Shown: positions 1 through 10,539, counted from the first letter of the stretch. The stretch is 64,000 nucleotides of DNA from Bacteroidales bacterium (GCA_017380635.1 JAFODP010000014.1:62001-126000), one strand, 5' to 3'. The notes: generated by a model from the letters alone, not told the origin. A program made the numbers and translations.

Positions 1-242
1 TCAATTTCAGGAATATTCAAATGCGCCCAAGTGGGTGTTTCCAGCGTCTGCCAGTAACGGAAAGCTTTCAGACGAAACTCCAGCAACCATTCGGGTTCTT
101 CTTTCTTAGCCGAAATCAAACGGACCACTTCCTCGCTCAAACCGCGGGGAATCACTTCCGTTTCGATATCGGTAACAAAGCCGTGTTTATATTCTCCGCT
201 CGTTACTTCTTCGATAATATGTTGATCCGGAGACTTTTCCAT
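1..242 (-). CDS. sufB: Fe-S cluster assembly protein SufB (N-terminal part, cut by window edge)
   Basis: The frame opens with ATG at 242 and runs off the left edge after about 80 codons without a stop. The visible N-terminus (MEKSPDQHIIEEVTSGEYKH, then an acidic stretch, EVIPRGLSEEVVRLISAKK, EPEWLLEFRLKAFRYW) is the characteristic start of SufB, the scaffold subunit of the cytosolic SufBCD iron-sulfur assembly complex. It begins 6 nt after the cvpA stop, so it probably ends the transcript of the rimP-nusA-infB-cvpA operon; sufC and sufD would be expected further left. The catalytic and cluster-binding part is not visible. Confidence rests on the N-terminal pattern only. Confidence 0.85.
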   Translation of the reverse strand, partial: MEKSPDQHIIEEVTSGEYKHGFVTDIETEVIPRGLSEEVVRLISAKKEEPEWLLEFRLKAFRYWQTLETPTWAHLNIPEI

Positions 243-248
243 AGTTAA

Positions 249-800
249 TTAAATTTGTTGTTGTCCTGCCAAAGCTTTCTTCGGCAAGTTTTCAAGTTCG
301 TGCATATTTTCCTGATAAAAGGCCTTCAAATCGGGAACTATCGCAGGAAGCACCTTCAAAACCGTATCGTACAAGACGGAATCTTCTATTTGTTGCGCCG
401 AAATAAGATGATGATCTTTGTCGGCAAATTCGTAGATATTCAGCACGATACTTGTCATGAAAGCGGCTATCACCACCGACAACAAAGCGCCGAAAAGACG
501 ATTCACCCAACCCAGGAAAAGCGCTTTCAAAAGGCTTTCCAAAAGATGAGCCAAAAGCGATATCACCAGATTCACCACTAAAAATACTAGGGCAAACGCG
601 ATGATATACAACACTTTTTCGTCCATTTCCGACCACCAGCCGGCGAAGATTTCAGCCAAATGGGCAGCATAAGTGCGAGCCGTCAACACCGCTCCCACCA
701 ATGCCACCAATCCGCCTATAGCACTTACCAAGCCTTTGCGCCAACCCACCAAAAAGGCGATCAGCGCAACGACCATCAGGACAATATCTATCACATTCAT
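249..800 (-). CDS. cvpA: CvpA family inner-membrane protein
   Basis: The 183-residue protein has four hydrophobic segments (about residues 3-20, 24-41, 63-86 and 102-120) followed by a soluble tail of some 60 residues. The first hairpin with the GWRKGLVSAIGGL motif is typical of the CvpA/colicin V production family. The molecular role of the family is not settled; it is linked to envelope stress resistance and, in some bacteria, to secretion. The gene starts 3 nt after the infB stop and ends 6 nt before sufB, so it is embedded in the operon. In Bacteroidetes this position between infB and the suf genes is common. Confidence 0.85.
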   Translation of the reverse strand: MNVIDIVLMVVALIAFLVGWRKGLVSAIGGLVALVGAVLTARTYAAHLAEIFAGWWSEMDEKVLYIIAFALVFLVVNLVISLLAHLLESLLKALFLGWVNRLFGALLSVVIAAFMTSIVLNIYEFADKDHHLISAQQIEDSVLYDTVLKVLPAIVPDLKAFYQENMHELENLPKKALAGQQQI

Positions 801-803
801 ATT

Positions 804-3686
804 TTAAAGACTTTGCTTCACTTCGTGTTCTTCGAACGATTCGATGTAGTCGCCCACCTTGATATCGTTGTAACCCACGATGCTCATACCGCATTCGAAA
901 CCTACGGTCACTTCCTTGGCGTCGTCCTTGAAACGTTTCAAAGCAGCCAATTCGCCGGTGTAAATAACGATACCGTCGCGGATAAGACGCACCTTGCAAC
1001 CACGCTTGATTTTTCCGTCCTTCACCATACAACCGGCCACGGTGCCCACTTTCGAGATTCTGAAAGTTTCGCGCACTTCGGCCGAACCAAGAATTTCTTC
1101 CTTGATAACGGGCGAAAGCATACCTTCCATAGCAGCCTTCACTTCTTCGATAGCATCGTAAATAACTGAATACAAGCGAATATCCACACCTTCTTTTTCG
1201 GCATTACGACGAGCGGGAATAGAAGGACGCACCTGGAAACCGATGATGATGGCGTCTGAAGCCGAAGCCAAAGTAACATCCGATTCCGAAATCTGACCCA
1301 CACCCTTGTGGATAACATTCACCTTGATTTGCTCGGTACTCAACTTGATGAGTGAATCTTGCAAAGCTTCGGCCGAACCGTCCACGTCGGTCTTAACAAT
1401 AAGGTTGAGTTCCTTGAAGTTACCGATAGCGATACGACGACCGATTTCGGCCAAGGTAAGAGTGGTGCTGGTACGGAGACCTTGTTCGCGTTGCAACTGT
1501 TCACGCTTGGTGGCTACTTCGCGGGCTTCCTGTTCGGTTTCCATTACGTTGAAGTTGTCACCGGCCTGAGGCGCACCATTCAAGCCCAATACCAATACCG
1601 GTTGTCCGGGGCCTGCTTTCTGCACTTTCTGACCACGTTCGTTGAACATTGCCTTGATACGACCAAAATGAGGACCGGCCACCATCACATCACCGATACG
1701 CAAAGTACCGTTCTGAACCAAAACCGTAGCCACATAACCACGACCTTTATCCAAAGACGATTCGATGATAGCACCCAAAGCACGTTTATTAGGATTGGCT
1801 TTCAAGTCGAGCAATTCGGCTTCGAGCAACACTTTGTCGAGCAATTCGGCCACGTTCAAACCTTTCTTGGCCGAGATATCCTGCGACTGATATTTACCGC
1901 CCCAGTCTTCAACCAAATAGTTCATTTCGGCCAACTGTTGCTTGATGCGTTCGGGATCGGCAGCAGGTTTATCGATCTTGTTGATAGCGAAAACGATGGG
2001 CACACCGGCAATCGAAGCGTGCGAAATAGCTTCCTTGGTCTGAGGCATCACGTCGTCGTCGGCAGCCACAATGATGATGGCGATGTCGGTCATCTTGGCA
2101 CCACGCGCACGCATGGCGGTAAAGGCTTCGTGACCGGGCGTATCGAGGAAGGTGATTTCACGACCATCGTCCAAAGTAACGCTGTAAGCACCGATATGCT
2201 GGGTAATACCACCCGCTTCACCGGCAATAACATTGGCATTACGGATATAGTCGAGCAAAGAAGTTTTACCGTGGTCTACGTGACCCATCACCGTGATAAT
2301 GGGAGGACGAGGCACCAAATCTTCTTCCTTATCTTCTTCTACGTGAATAGCTTCCAATACTTCGGCGCTGACATATTCGGTGGTGAAGCCAAATTCGTCG
2401 GCCACAATGTTGATGGTTTCGGCATCGAGACGTTGGTTGATAGACACCATCTGACCCATTTCCATACACTTGGAAATAACTTGCACCACGCTCACATTCA
2501 TCATGGTAGCCAAATCGTTTACGGTAACGAATTCGGTAATCTTGATGATGCTCGATTCGCGCGATTCCTGTTCCATCTGATCCTGATAACGTTGCGAAGC
2601 AGCATTACGTTTATCCTTACGATATTGAACACCTTTCTTGGGTTTTGCACTCAGACGGGCCAAGGTTTCCTTTACCTGCTTAGAAACATCTTCATCGTTG
2701 AATTCCTGTTTCAACAGAGGCTTGTTGTGCTTGTTCTTGCCACCCTTCTGGTCTTTGCCACGGTTGTTATCACGATTGTTATTATTGTTGCCGAAATCAG
2801 CGCCATCGATACGCACTTTACCATCGCGGATGCGATTGCGTTTTTTCTTGCTCTGAGCATTGTCGCCAGATTCGTTGGAAGCAGCATTAGGCTGAGCAGG
2901 CTTCTGATTGCTCTTGGCAGCCTCAGCACGTTTTTGCTTTTCGGCAGCTTGCTGCTGACGACGTTCTTCCTGTTCTTTCTGACGTTCGGCTTTGGTCTTT
3001 TTCTTAGGACGCGTAAACTGGTTGATAGAATCCAAATCGATGGTAGACAACACCTTCACACCGGGAACGATTTTCTTGTCGGCCAAAGAGAAGATTTCGG
3101 GTTCGCTCTTCTTGGGAGCTTCTTCCTGCACTTCTTTCACTTCTTCGGCTTCGGCTTTGGCTTCGGCTTCGGGTTCGGCCAGCACCGTTTCCACTTTTAC
3201 TTCGGGCAGTTCTACTTTCGGTTCTTCCTTCACCTCGGGCACTTCCACGGCGGGAGCCTTCACTTCTTCCTTGACGGGAGCGGGCGTTTCTACCACGGGT
3301 TCAGCTTCCACTTTTACTTCGGGAACTTCCACCACGGGCTCCTTCACTTCTTCTTTCACAGGCTCGGCTTTCTTCGGATGATTGATGGCATCCAAATCGA
3401 TTTTGCCCAGCGTCTTGAAGTGCGGACGTTCGGGTTCGGGAGCAGGTTCGGGCTTGGCTTCTTCCTTTTTAGGTTCTTCCACAGGCGCTTCCTGCTTAGG
3501 CATTTCTTTCTTCTTGGTAGGCATTTCACCCTTGCCGAATTTCTTCCACAAAAGGGCATAAGCTTCGTCCGAAACCTTTACGTTAGGATCGTTCTCCACT
3601 TCGATGCCTTCTTTGCGCAAGTAATCCACCAGCGTAGAAACACCAACATTTACTTCTTTAACTATCTTACTTAATCTAACAGGCAT
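804..3686 (-). CDS. infB: Translation initiation factor IF-2
   Basis: IF-2 brings fMet-tRNA to the 30S subunit and promotes subunit joining with GTP hydrolysis. The 960-residue protein has a short helical N-terminal domain ([15 protein letters not shown]), a long charged linker of about 370 residues, the G domain with GHVDHGKT at 468-475, the DTPGHEAF switch II and the NKID specificity motif, then the beta-barrel and C1/C2 domains. The frame can be extended upstream to a TTG at 3710, but the ATG at 3686 is chosen because it matches the family start and lies 4 nt past the nusA stop. The linker holds Pro-Val-Glu-Lys-rich near-repeats (about 106-187) and two copies of an IDLD(A/S)IN motif typical of the phylum. 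Confidence 0.97.
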   Translation of the reverse strand: MPVRLSKIVKEVNVGVSTLVDYLRKEGIEVENDPNVKVSDEAYALLWKKFGKGEMPTKKKEMPKQEAPVEEPKKEEAKPEPAPEPERPHFKTLGKIDLDAINHPKKAEPVKEEVKEPVVEVPEVKVEAEPVVETPAPVKEEVKAPAVEVPEVKEEPKVELPEVKVETVLAEPEAEAKAEAEEVKEVQEEAPKKSEPEIFSLADKKIVPGVKVLSTIDLDSINQFTRPKKKTKAERQKEQEERRQQQAAEKQKRAEAAKSNQKPAQPNAASNESGDNAQSKKKRNRIRDGKVRIDGADFGNNNNNRDNNRGKDQKGGKNKHNKPLLKQEFNDEDVSKQVKETLARLSAKPKKGVQYRKDKRNAASQRYQDQMEQESRESSIIKITEFVTVNDLATMMNVSVVQVISKCMEMGQMVSINQRLDAETINIVADEFGFTTEYVSAEVLEAIHVEEDKEEDLVPRPPIITVMGHVDHGKTSLLDYIRNANVIAGEAGGITQHIGAYSVTLDDGREITFLDTPGHEAFTAMRARGAKMTDIAIIIVAADDDVMPQTKEAISHASIAGVPIVFAINKIDKPAADPERIKQQLAEMNYLVEDWGGKYQSQDISAKKGLNVAELLDKVLLEAELLDLKANPNKRALGAIIESSLDKGRGYVATVLVQNGTLRIGDVMVAGPHFGRIKAMFNERGQKVQKAGPGQPVLVLGLNGAPQAGDNFNVMETEQEAREVATKREQLQREQGLRTSTTLTLAEIGRRIAIGNFKELNLIVKTDVDGSAEALQDSLIKLSTEQIKVNVIHKGVGQISESDVTLASASDAIIIGFQVRPSIPARRNAEKEGVDIRLYSVIYDAIEEVKAAMEGMLSPVIKEEILGSAEVRETFRISKVGTVAGCMVKDGKIKRGCKVRLIRDGIVIYTGELAALKRFKDDAKEVTVGFECGMSIVGYNDIKVGDYIESFEEHEVKQSL

Positions 3687-3690
3687 AACA

Positions 3691-4965
3691 TTAATTTTCG
3701 GTTTCTTCAAACTCAGCTTTCAAAATAGCAAGGACTTCGTCCACAGTAGATTCTTCCAAGTCGGCTTTTTCAACAAGCACTTCACGAGAAAGAGCGAGCA
3801 CGTCACGGGCGGTATCGCAACCGATAGACTTCAGGGCGTTGATTACCCATTCGTCGATTTCGTCCATGAATTCATCCAAATAGATATCGTCTTCTTCTTC
3901 GGCATCCGTTTCGCGGAATACATCCAACTGATAACCGGTGAGCATGCTGGCCAACTTGATGTTGTTACCGTTCTTACCGATAGCCAAAGACACTTCTTCG
4001 GGTTTCAACCAAACAGAAGCCTGCTTGTTTTCTTCATCCAAACGGATAGACGAAATCTTGGCGGGGCTGAGCGCACGCTGGATATACAAGCTGATATTGG
4101 GCGTATAGTTAATAACGTCGATATTTTCGTTGCGAAGTTCGCGAACGATACCATGGATACGAGAACCCTTCACACCTACGCAAGCACCTACGGGGTCGAT
4201 GCGGTCGTCGTACGATTCAACAGCGATTTTTGCTCGTTCGCCGGGAATGCGGGCAACGCCACGAATGCTGATCAAACCATCGTGAATTTCAGGTACTTCC
4301 AATTCGAACAAACGTTCCAGGAAAGTAGATGAGGTACGCGAAAGGATAATCTTGGGATTGTTGTTCTTGTTGTCTACGCGTTCGATAACGGCGCGAACGG
4401 TTTCACCTTTGCGATAGAAATCGGTAGGAATCTGTTCCTGTTTGGGCAACAACATTTCGTTGTTTTCGTCGTCGAGCAAAAGAATTTCCTTCTTCCAAAT
4501 CTGATAAACTTCGGCGCTAACCAATTGGCCAACCAATTCGCTGAAACGGGCATACAGATTTTCTTTCTGCAATTCCATGATGCGCGAAGCCAAAGTCTGA
4601 CGCAAGTTCAAGATAGCACGACGGCCAAATTCGCTGAAATGCACTTTCTTGGTTACTTCTTCGCCTTCTTCGTAGTCCTCGTCGATTTGTTGAGCTTCGC
4701 TGAGCGAAATCTGCAACTGAGGATTGGTGAGTTCGTCGTCGGCCACTACCACACGGTTGTGCCAAATTTCGAAGTCGCCATTGTCGGGGTTGATAATGAC
4801 GTCGTACTGTTCGTCGGTGCCATAAAGTTTGGCAATCACATTACGGAAAGAATCCACAATCACATTGATCATCGTGTTGCGATCGATGTTCTTCGATTCT
4901 TTGAAATCAGAGAAAATCTCAATCAGGTTGATTCTCTCTTCTACAGGAGCTGCTTTTTTAGCCAT
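3691..4965 (-). CDS. nusA: Transcription termination/antitermination factor NusA
   Basis: NusA binds RNA polymerase and nascent RNA and modulates pausing, termination and antitermination. The 424-residue protein has an N-terminal polymerase-binding domain (1-125), an S1-like segment (about 135-205), KH1 with [14 protein letters not shown] at 257-270, KH2 with [10 protein letters not shown] at 327-336, and a C-terminal acidic/helical region (355-424). It lies 35 nt downstream of rimP and 4 nt upstream of infB, the usual order. The length suits Bacteroidetes NusA, which lacks the duplicated C-terminal repeats of E. coli. Confidence 0.97.
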   Translation of the reverse strand: MAKKAAPVEERINLIEIFSDFKESKNIDRNTMINVIVDSFRNVIAKLYGTDEQYDVIINPDNGDFEIWHNRVVVADDELTNPQLQISLSEAQQIDEDYEEGEEVTKKVHFSEFGRRAILNLRQTLASRIMELQKENLYARFSELVGQLVSAEVYQIWKKEILLLDDENNEMLLPKQEQIPTDFYRKGETVRAVIERVDNKNNNPKIILSRTSSTFLERLFELEVPEIHDGLISIRGVARIPGERAKIAVESYDDRIDPVGACVGVKGSRIHGIVRELRNENIDVINYTPNISLYIQRALSPAKISSIRLDEENKQASVWLKPEEVSLAIGKNGNNIKLASMLTGYQLDVFRETDAEEEDDIYLDEFMDEIDEWVINALKSIGCDTARDVLALSREVLVEKADLEESTVDEVLAILKAEFEETEN

Positions 4966-5000
4966 TTTTGTTTTATGTTTTAATTGTTATTGATTGCTAT

Positions 5001-5465
5001 TCAAAAGTCGATGTGTTGTGCCACCGATTTTACTTCTTCGTAAGTATAGGTTTCGTCCATTTCCATTTGCACGGGACGCTTGGCGCCTTCGGGCTTCACT
5101 TTGCGAAGCACATTCACGCAGAAATCGTTATCGCCCACGCTTTGCAATACGCCCACAAATTTTCTGCCGTCTTTCAGGCGAACTTCCACATCTTTGCCGA
5201 TGTGCTTGAGCCACTGCGCTTTCACTTTGAAGGGATAACCGATGCCGGCCGACGACACTTCGAGCGAAAAATCTTCCTCTTCTCTGTCGAATTGGCTTTC
5301 CACAAAGGCGCTCAAAGCGCTGCAATCGTCGATATTCACCGATGCCTTGTACGATTCAAACTCGATGGAAATCACATTGTCGGTCGAGATTTTACAATCG
5401 ACCAAGAAGAATCCGCGTTCTTCCAACCAGGGCTCAACTACCTGAATTACAGAATCTTTTATCAT
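5001..5465 (-). CDS. rimP: Ribosome maturation factor RimP
   Basis: RimP is needed for 30S subunit maturation. The 154-residue frame from ATG 5465 starts MIKDSVIQVVEPWLEERGFF and contains the family's SSAGIGYPFK region (the DVSSPG-like core) and the C-terminal Sm-like domain with VRLKDGRKFVGVL. The open frame continues 29 codons upstream to 5552, but that stretch has no family similarity and sits in the leader; 5465 matches the family length. It is the first gene of the rimP-nusA-infB-cvpA-suf transcript, with a promoter about 100 nt upstream. Confidence 0.93.
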   Translation of the reverse strand: MIKDSVIQVVEPWLEERGFFLVDCKISTDNVISIEFESYKASVNIDDCSALSAFVESQFDREEEDFSLEVSSAGIGYPFKVKAQWLKHIGKDVEVRLKDGRKFVGVLQSVGDNDFCVNVLRKVKPEGAKRPVQMEMDETYTYEEVKSVAQHIDF

Positions 5466-5564
5466 ATTATCCGAATAAAAATTGTTCGTTCTTTGGGCGC
5501 AAATCTTGCGTATTAAGAAAAACGAAAGGAAGACCATCGGGCCCTCCTTCACTTACATCGGCTG

Positions 5565-5595
5565 CAAAAGTACACATTATCAGCGTATTTGCAAA
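5565..5595 (-). promoter_or_regulatory. Bacteroidetes-type promoter of the rimP operon
   Basis: On the minus strand TTTG (5595-5592) is followed after 19 nt by TACTTTTG (5572-5565), an exact match to the TTTG/TAnnTTTG promoter form of the phylum. Transcription should start near 5558, giving a leader of about 90 nt before rimP. Confidence 0.75.
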
Positions 5596-5642
5596 TTTAT
5601 TCGTGTTAAAAATATCTATGCAAAACATCGAGAAATAATTTG

Positions 5643-5650
5643 TACTTTTG
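5643..5650 (+). promoter_or_regulatory. Probable -7 element upstream of the OmpA-like gene
   Basis: TACTTTTG fits TAnnTTTG and lies 20 nt before the ATG at 5670, so the leader would be very short. A -33 element is weak: only TATGC is seen about 19 nt upstream. It is divergent from the rimP promoter about 50 bp away. Confidence 0.5.
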
Positions 5651-5669
5651 CCACGCTAAACAAATATCC

Positions 5670-6356
5670 ATGCACTGCATTTTCAAGCTTGTATTTTTCT
5701 GCTTGTTGTTGCTGCTTTCCGCTTGTACGATGCCGAAGGAAATCAGCAATGCACTCTACGATAGAGAAGTGGACGAACTGCTGCAGAATACGGCGGCCGA
5801 ATACATCGTTCATGCAGGTTTGGAAAACAAAGACGCCACCTTGTTGAACAAGCGCACCGCCGCAGTGGTGAAGGAGCAGGCGCAGCTGATAGAAATCAAA
5901 TTGGAAAGCATGCTCAGCGAAGACGAAGTAGCCACCATCCGCCAACCCGACGAAGGTGTGTTGATAGTGATTCCCAGCGACTTCATGTTTAAAAGCGGTC
6001 GTAGCGAACTGACAGAAGGCGGCATCCGTTACATGGAAGGTTTCGCGTTTATCCTGTCGCAATTTCCCGATTTCAGAACATACATTTTGGTGCACACCGA
6101 CAATAACGCCTCGGAATACATGTCTTTGGCTTTGTCGGAAGAACGTGCCAAGACACTGAAGAAAATCTTGAAAAAAGAAGGACTCGGCGCAGTTCACACC
6201 GAAGGAAAAGGTGCGCTGGTGCCCATCATCACCAACGAATCGGAAGAGGGTCGCAAGCTGAATCGTCGCGTGGAAATCGCGGTGGTGGCCAGCCCGAAAT
6301 TGATCAAGCAAAGTAGAAAAGCGATAAAACGAGATATCAGAAAATCAAACAATTAA
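5670..6356 (+). CDS. OmpA family peptidoglycan-binding lipoprotein
   Basis: The 228-residue product starts MHCIFKLVFFCLLLLLSAC, a lipoprotein signal peptide with the lipobox LSAC, so it should be anchored in the outer membrane by the modified Cys19. The C-terminal half is an OmpA/MotB-type domain: a FKSGRSELTEGG start, VHTDNN in place of the usual GHTD core, LSEERAKTL, and NRRVEIAVV at the end. Such domains bind diaminopimelate in peptidoglycan and tie the outer membrane to the wall. The gene precedes gpmI by 12 nt and may be cotranscribed with it, without a functional link that I can see. A TTG-started longer frame at 5640 was rejected because it would read through the promoter. Confidence 0.88.
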   Translation: MHCIFKLVFFCLLLLLSACTMPKEISNALYDREVDELLQNTAAEYIVHAGLENKDATLLNKRTAAVVKEQAQLIEIKLESMLSEDEVATIRQPDEGVLIVIPSDFMFKSGRSELTEGGIRYMEGFAFILSQFPDFRTYILVHTDNNASEYMSLALSEERAKTLKKILKKEGLGAVHTEGKGALVPIITNESEEGRKLNRRVEIAVVASPKLIKQSRKAIKRDIRKSNN

Positions 6357-6368
6357 ACAATAAACATC

Positions 6369-7892
6369 ATGAGTAAAAAAGCTATGCTGATGATCCTCGA
6401 TGGTTGGGGCATCGGCCAACACGGAAAAGCAGACGTTATCTTCAACACGCCCACGCCTTATTGGAACAGCCTGTTGGAAAATTATCCTCATTCTCAATTG
6501 CAAGCTTCTGGCGAAAACGTAGGTTTGCCCGACGGACAAATGGGTAACTCGGAAGTGGGTCACCTCAACATCGGTGCCGGTCGCGTGGTTTATCAGGATT
6601 TGGTGAAAATCAACATCGCCTGCCGCGACAACAGTATTTTGGAAAATCCGCAAATCAAGGCCGCTTACAGCTACGCCAAGGAAAACGACAAACAGATTCA
6701 CTTCTTGGGTTTGGTTTCTGACGGTGGCGTGCACAGCTCGCTCGACCATTTGTTCAAACTCACCGAAATTTCTAAGGTTTACGGCATCAGCAAGTCTTAT
6801 GTGCATTGCTTCATGGACGGTCGCGACACCGACCCCCGCAGCGGATTGGGATTCATCGAAGCTTTGGAAAAGCACTTGGCTACTACCGGTGGCGCTATCG
6901 CTTCTATCATCGGACGTTACTATGCCATGGACCGCGACAAACGTTGGGAACGCGTCAAGGAATCTTACGATTTGATGGTGAATGGCGTTGGTAAAGCATC
7001 TACCGATATGGTACAAGCCGTGAAAGAATCTTACGAAGAAGGTGTTACCGACGAATTTATCAAGGCTATCTGCCACGTGGACGAAAACGGCAAACCTTTG
7101 GCTACCATTCAGGAAGGCGACGTGGTGATTTTCTTCAACTTCCGCAACGACCGCGCCAAGGAACTTACCATCGTGCTGACACAACAGGATATGCCCGAGG
7201 CCGGTATGCACACCCTTCCTTTGCAATATTACTGCATGACTCCTTACGATGCCACTTTCCAGGGCGTTCACATCTTGTTCGACAAGGACAATGTTGAAAA
7301 AACCTTGGGCGAAATCGTGGCTGCCAACGGCTTGAAGCAATTGCGCATTGCTGAAACCGAAAAATATGCCCACGTTACTTTCTTCTTCTCGGGTGGTCGT
7401 GAAAAAGAATTCGAAAACGAAGACCGCATCCTCATTCCTTCGCCCAAGGTGGCCACCTACGACCTGCAGCCCGAAATGAGCGTGAACGAAGTAGGTGACG
7501 CTTTGAAACAAGCCATCGAAAGCGAAAAGTACGATTTCATCGCCGTGAACTATGCCAATGGTGACATGGTGGGCCACACCGGCGTGTACGAAGCCATCGA
7601 AAAAGCCGTGAAAGCTGTCGATAGCAACGTAGAAAAAGTAGTGGAAGCCGCCAAGGCTCATGGTTACGAAGTTATCATCATTGCCGACCACGGTAATGCC
7701 GACAACGCCGTAAACGCCGACGGTTCGCCCAACACCGCTCACTCGCTCAATCCCGTACCTTTCGTGTACATCACCGACAACAAGGACGCCAAAGTGGAAG
7801 ACGGTATCTTGGCCGACGTAGCTCCTTCTATTTGTCACATTTTGGGCATTGAAACTCCCGCTGAAATGAGCGGTCATTGCTTGATTAAATAA
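6369..7892 (+). CDS. gpmI: 2,3-bisphosphoglycerate-independent phosphoglycerate mutase
   Basis: This glycolytic enzyme interconverts 3- and 2-phosphoglycerate and uses two Mn ions. The 507-residue product matches the family length. It has the metal-binding start [11 protein letters not shown] (Asp11), the catalytic serine in [10 protein letters not shown] (Ser61), the [12 protein letters not shown] segment, [11 protein letters not shown], and the C-terminal metal site [12 protein letters not shown] followed by [10 protein letters not shown]. Codon use is strongly biased to GGT, CGT, ATC and AAC, as expected for a highly expressed gene. It sits between the OmpA-like lipoprotein and the DUF3109 gene with 12-nt gaps on both sides. 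Confidence 0.97.
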   Translation: MSKKAMLMILDGWGIGQHGKADVIFNTPTPYWNSLLENYPHSQLQASGENVGLPDGQMGNSEVGHLNIGAGRVVYQDLVKINIACRDNSILENPQIKAAYSYAKENDKQIHFLGLVSDGGVHSSLDHLFKLTEISKVYGISKSYVHCFMDGRDTDPRSGLGFIEALEKHLATTGGAIASIIGRYYAMDRDKRWERVKESYDLMVNGVGKASTDMVQAVKESYEEGVTDEFIKAICHVDENGKPLATIQEGDVVIFFNFRNDRAKELTIVLTQQDMPEAGMHTLPLQYYCMTPYDATFQGVHILFDKDNVEKTLGEIVAANGLKQLRIAETEKYAHVTFFFSGGREKEFENEDRILIPSPKVATYDLQPEMSVNEVGDALKQAIESEKYDFIAVNYANGDMVGHTGVYEAIEKAVKAVDSNVEKVVEAAKAHGYEVIIIADHGNADNAVNADGSPNTAHSLNPVPFVYITDNKDAKVEDGILADVAPSICHILGIETPAEMSGHCLIK

Positions 7893-7904
7893 CACATTAT
7901 CACT

Positions 7905-8504
7905 ATGATAGAAATCGACAATACACTCGTTAGCTTCGACGTGTTCGAAAAAGAATTCTGCTGCGACCTGAGCAAATGCAAAGGCATCTGTTGTGTGGAA
8001 GGCGAAAGCGGTGCGCCCCTTCTCAGCGAGGAAATTCCCGAACTGGAAAAAGCGCTGCCCGCCGTCTGGGACGATCTTTCACTGAAAGCCCGTGCCCTCA
8101 TCAACCAACAAGGCGTCTCTTACAAGGACATCGATGGCGACGACGTGACCTCTATTGTCGATGGGAAAGACTGCGTATTCACTTGCTACGACGAAAACGG
8201 CATTTGTTATTGCGCATTGGAAAAGGCGTGGAGAGCAGGAAAGACTTCGTTCATGAAGCCCATTTCCTGCTATCTCTACCCTATCCGTCTTCAACCGCTT
8301 TCAGGCGGCCGCATTGGTGTGAACTATCATCGTTGGCCGGTGTGCAAAGACGCCGTTGCCTGCGGACAGAAGCTCGGTTTGCCGGTGTACAAATTCTTGA
8401 AAGACCCGCTCATCCGTGCCTTCGGCCAGGAATGGTACGACAAACTGCTCGAAGCCGCCAAATGGTTAGAAGAGAACTCTGAAAGTATACATGGGAGAAA
8501 ATAG
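7905..8504 (+). CDS. DUF3109 family Cys-rich protein
   Basis: The 199-residue protein matches the DUF3109 family, which is common in Bacteroidetes and has no established function. Its conserved cysteines are easy to see: Cys19-Cys20, Cys25 and Cys29-Cys30 near the N-terminus (FCCDLSKCKGICCVEG), then CVFTCYDENGICYCALE and SCYLYPIRL. The spacing suggests a bound metal or iron-sulfur cluster, but that is inference. The gene follows gpmI by 12 nt, so it is likely cotranscribed. Its last 39 nt overlap the 3' end of the convergent TonB-dependent receptor gene. Confidence 0.85.
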   Translation: MIEIDNTLVSFDVFEKEFCCDLSKCKGICCVEGESGAPLLSEEIPELEKALPAVWDDLSLKARALINQQGVSYKDIDGDDVTSIVDGKDCVFTCYDENGICYCALEKAWRAGKTSFMKPISCYLYPIRLQPLSGGRIGVNYHRWPVCKDAVACGQKLGLPVYKFLKDPLIRAFGQEWYDKLLEAAKWLEENSESIHGRK

Positions 8505-10463
8505 CGTCTGGTAATAGTAAGTATATTGCTGACTCTCCGGATGATACACTTCGTACAAGAGATTCTTGTGATGGCTCACATTCTGCAAATCCACCGCAAA
8601 TTCGTAGAAGACCTTCGGTCCTTTGTACTGACAGAATAACCTGATATCGCTACGGAAATAAGGCGGATAACGCGCCGAATAAAGCTCGCCACCAAAAGGC
8701 GTGCCGGGCTTTCCTCCGGCCGTCGACAACTTGGCATCCACGCCCAACACATAAGACTTTCCACACTCAAACTGATAACCAGCCACCGCGTTGATCACAT
8801 GACGCAAATCGTAGGCCGAGTTTCGCCATACGCCATCGCTACCACAATAACGCGAACGATACAGATGTGCGGTGAGCATGGCGTAATATTGCTTACTGAG
8901 AAACTTTTCCAGCGTCAGTTCCAAACCATAGTTCTTGGCCAAACCATCGTTTAGCAATCCGGCTTTCATCGGAAGGTAGAAATCGTTGCCGATATTCATG
9001 GCTGAAAATGCCGACGCCTCTTTCTCCACAGCCAAATCGCTCAAATACTGGTAATAAACATCGGCCTTCAGGCGCCAATCTTCGGCCCAAGACCAATCGT
9101 AACTGAGGCAATAATGGTCGGACTGCGAAAAATCGAGCGCAAGATTGGAAGCGGAAGCTGGTCCGTACAGATACAAACTATGCACCTGCGTCTGATGATG
9201 TCGACCGTAAGACAGCGCCAAACGATGAGCCTGGTTGATACGCCATTGCAAAGCCGCACGAGGTTCCCACTTCTGATGACGAATTCCCTCTAAACTTTTG
9301 CCCTGCAAGCGCCAACCCGCCCTTAACTTCCATCGGGAAGAAAAGCGATACTCATCCTGCGCATAGGCATGCCATACATACATCCGGGCAGCACGCGAAA
9401 AGAATTGCATATCGTACAGATCGCATCCCGCTCCCATTTGCCAATAATGATTGGGGAGAACTCGGCTGTCCCAAGTGGCCGAAAGCGTGTATCGCGTTTC
9501 GTCCTGCAGCTCGTGATAAACGCGTTGGCCCGCCTGCTCCACCGACGACAAACTATGCAACTTATTGGCGTACAACCTGACACTCGCCCGATGATGCGAC
9601 TGGTCGTTGTAATGCAAAGCCGTACCAAGAAAAGCCGTTGAAGAAGCAGTCAGTAAAGAAGCATCGTTTTCGTCCAGTTGCAGCAGGCTCTCGCCCCAAA
9701 TGCCCAAGACATCCATTCGCCAAAACTCGCTCAATGTCCGATTTATTTTGAAGGTAAAGTCTTGATATTTCGGATTGATGCCCGTATTCAGTCCCAAGCG
9801 ACTCAGTATATCCAAAAAGGAATAACGGTAAGCCACCAGAAAAGCCCCCGAAGCATCGCCCCGACGAAAAGGACCTTCAGCGCCCAGCTCGAAACCATTC
9901 CAGCCCGTCTGCACACGAAAACGATAATCTGCGGCAGCAGGTCGCATGCGCAAATCGAAAACGCCCGACAAAGCATTACCAAACTCGGCCGGAAAAGCAC
10001 CCATCAGAAAATCGGAATTGGAAATAAGGTTGGTGTTCAGCAAAGCCACCGTGCTGCCCGTCAATCCGACCGTGGCGTAATGATTGGGATTGTTGATTTC
10101 GTAACCATCTATGCGCCAAAGCAAATGACAAGGCGAATTACCACGCACACTGACATCATTGCGACTGTCGTCCAAGCAAGACACTCCGGCATAATTGCGC
10201 AACATTCTTCCCACATCGCCCAAGCTTCCGGCATAACGATAAGCATCTTCGGTGGAAAAACTGCGACCACTGCCATACACCAAAGGATTCAATGCTCGAT
10301 CTTTCTGAAAAGGCGCTTCCACCGATACTGCTGTCAAAGTGTCTTGGCGCATGGCTGAGGAAAGCCCGACCGAATCCTGCAAGGACGAAGCAGAGATTGT
10401 CACAGCGGGATTCAAGCCTATAAACAGCCAGCACATCAGCCAATAACCAAGATTGTTTTTCAT
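8466..10463 (-). CDS. TonB-dependent outer-membrane receptor
   Basis: The 665-residue protein has an N-terminal signal peptide (to about residue 25), a plug domain (about 60-165; VSVRGNSPCHLLWRIDGYEI and PAEFGNALSGVFDLRMRP are typical plug motifs) and a large Tyr/Trp-rich beta-barrel ending in a terminal Phe (YTFRVLF), the outer-membrane insertion signal. It probably imports a small ligand using TonB energy; the substrate cannot be read from the sequence. It has no SusD partner and no N-terminal carboxypeptidase-like domain, so it is not a standard SusC. It stands alone, with its own promoter upstream and a 3' overlap with the DUF3109 gene. Confidence 0.9.
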   Translation of the reverse strand: MKNNLGYWLMCWLFIGLNPAVTISASSLQDSVGLSSAMRQDTLTAVSVEAPFQKDRALNPLVYGSGRSFSTEDAYRYAGSLGDVGRMLRNYAGVSCLDDSRNDVSVRGNSPCHLLWRIDGYEINNPNHYATVGLTGSTVALLNTNLISNSDFLMGAFPAEFGNALSGVFDLRMRPAAADYRFRVQTGWNGFELGAEGPFRRGDASGAFLVAYRYSFLDILSRLGLNTGINPKYQDFTFKINRTLSEFWRMDVLGIWGESLLQLDENDASLLTASSTAFLGTALHYNDQSHHRASVRLYANKLHSLSSVEQAGQRVYHELQDETRYTLSATWDSRVLPNHYWQMGAGCDLYDMQFFSRAARMYVWHAYAQDEYRFSSRWKLRAGWRLQGKSLEGIRHQKWEPRAALQWRINQAHRLALSYGRHHQTQVHSLYLYGPASASNLALDFSQSDHYCLSYDWSWAEDWRLKADVYYQYLSDLAVEKEASAFSAMNIGNDFYLPMKAGLLNDGLAKNYGLELTLEKFLSKQYYAMLTAHLYRSRYCGSDGVWRNSAYDLRHVINAVAGYQFECGKSYVLGVDAKLSTAGGKPGTPFGGELYSARYPPYFRSDIRLFCQYKGPKVFYEFAVDLQNVSHHKNLLYEVYHPESQQYTYYYQTLFSPMYTFRVLF

Positions 10464-10507
10464 GAATACTTAGGTTTTTCAGGGTGTATTTAAGGTTTTT
10501 TGCGAGG

Positions 10508-10539
10508 CAAATATACAACACCAAAACACCGAAAGTCAA
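10508..10539 (-). promoter_or_regulatory. Bacteroidetes-type promoter of the TonB-dependent receptor gene
   Basis: TTG (10539-10537, minus strand) and TATATTTG (10515-10508) are 21 nt apart, fitting TTG/TAnnTTTG. The receptor ATG is at 10463, giving a leader of about 38 nt. The 285-bp gap between the receptor and the glycosyltransferase gene thus holds two divergent promoters. Confidence 0.7.

Noticed and set aside
1359..3674. A 771-codon open frame on the plus strand opposite infB
   Set aside because: It follows from the codon bias of infB on the other strand (low-complexity His/Phe/Gly-rich translation with no domain), and infB is certain.
6345..7895. A 516-codon open frame antisense to gpmI
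   Set aside because: Same effect: gpmI is complete with catalytic motifs, and the antisense translation has no recognisable feature.
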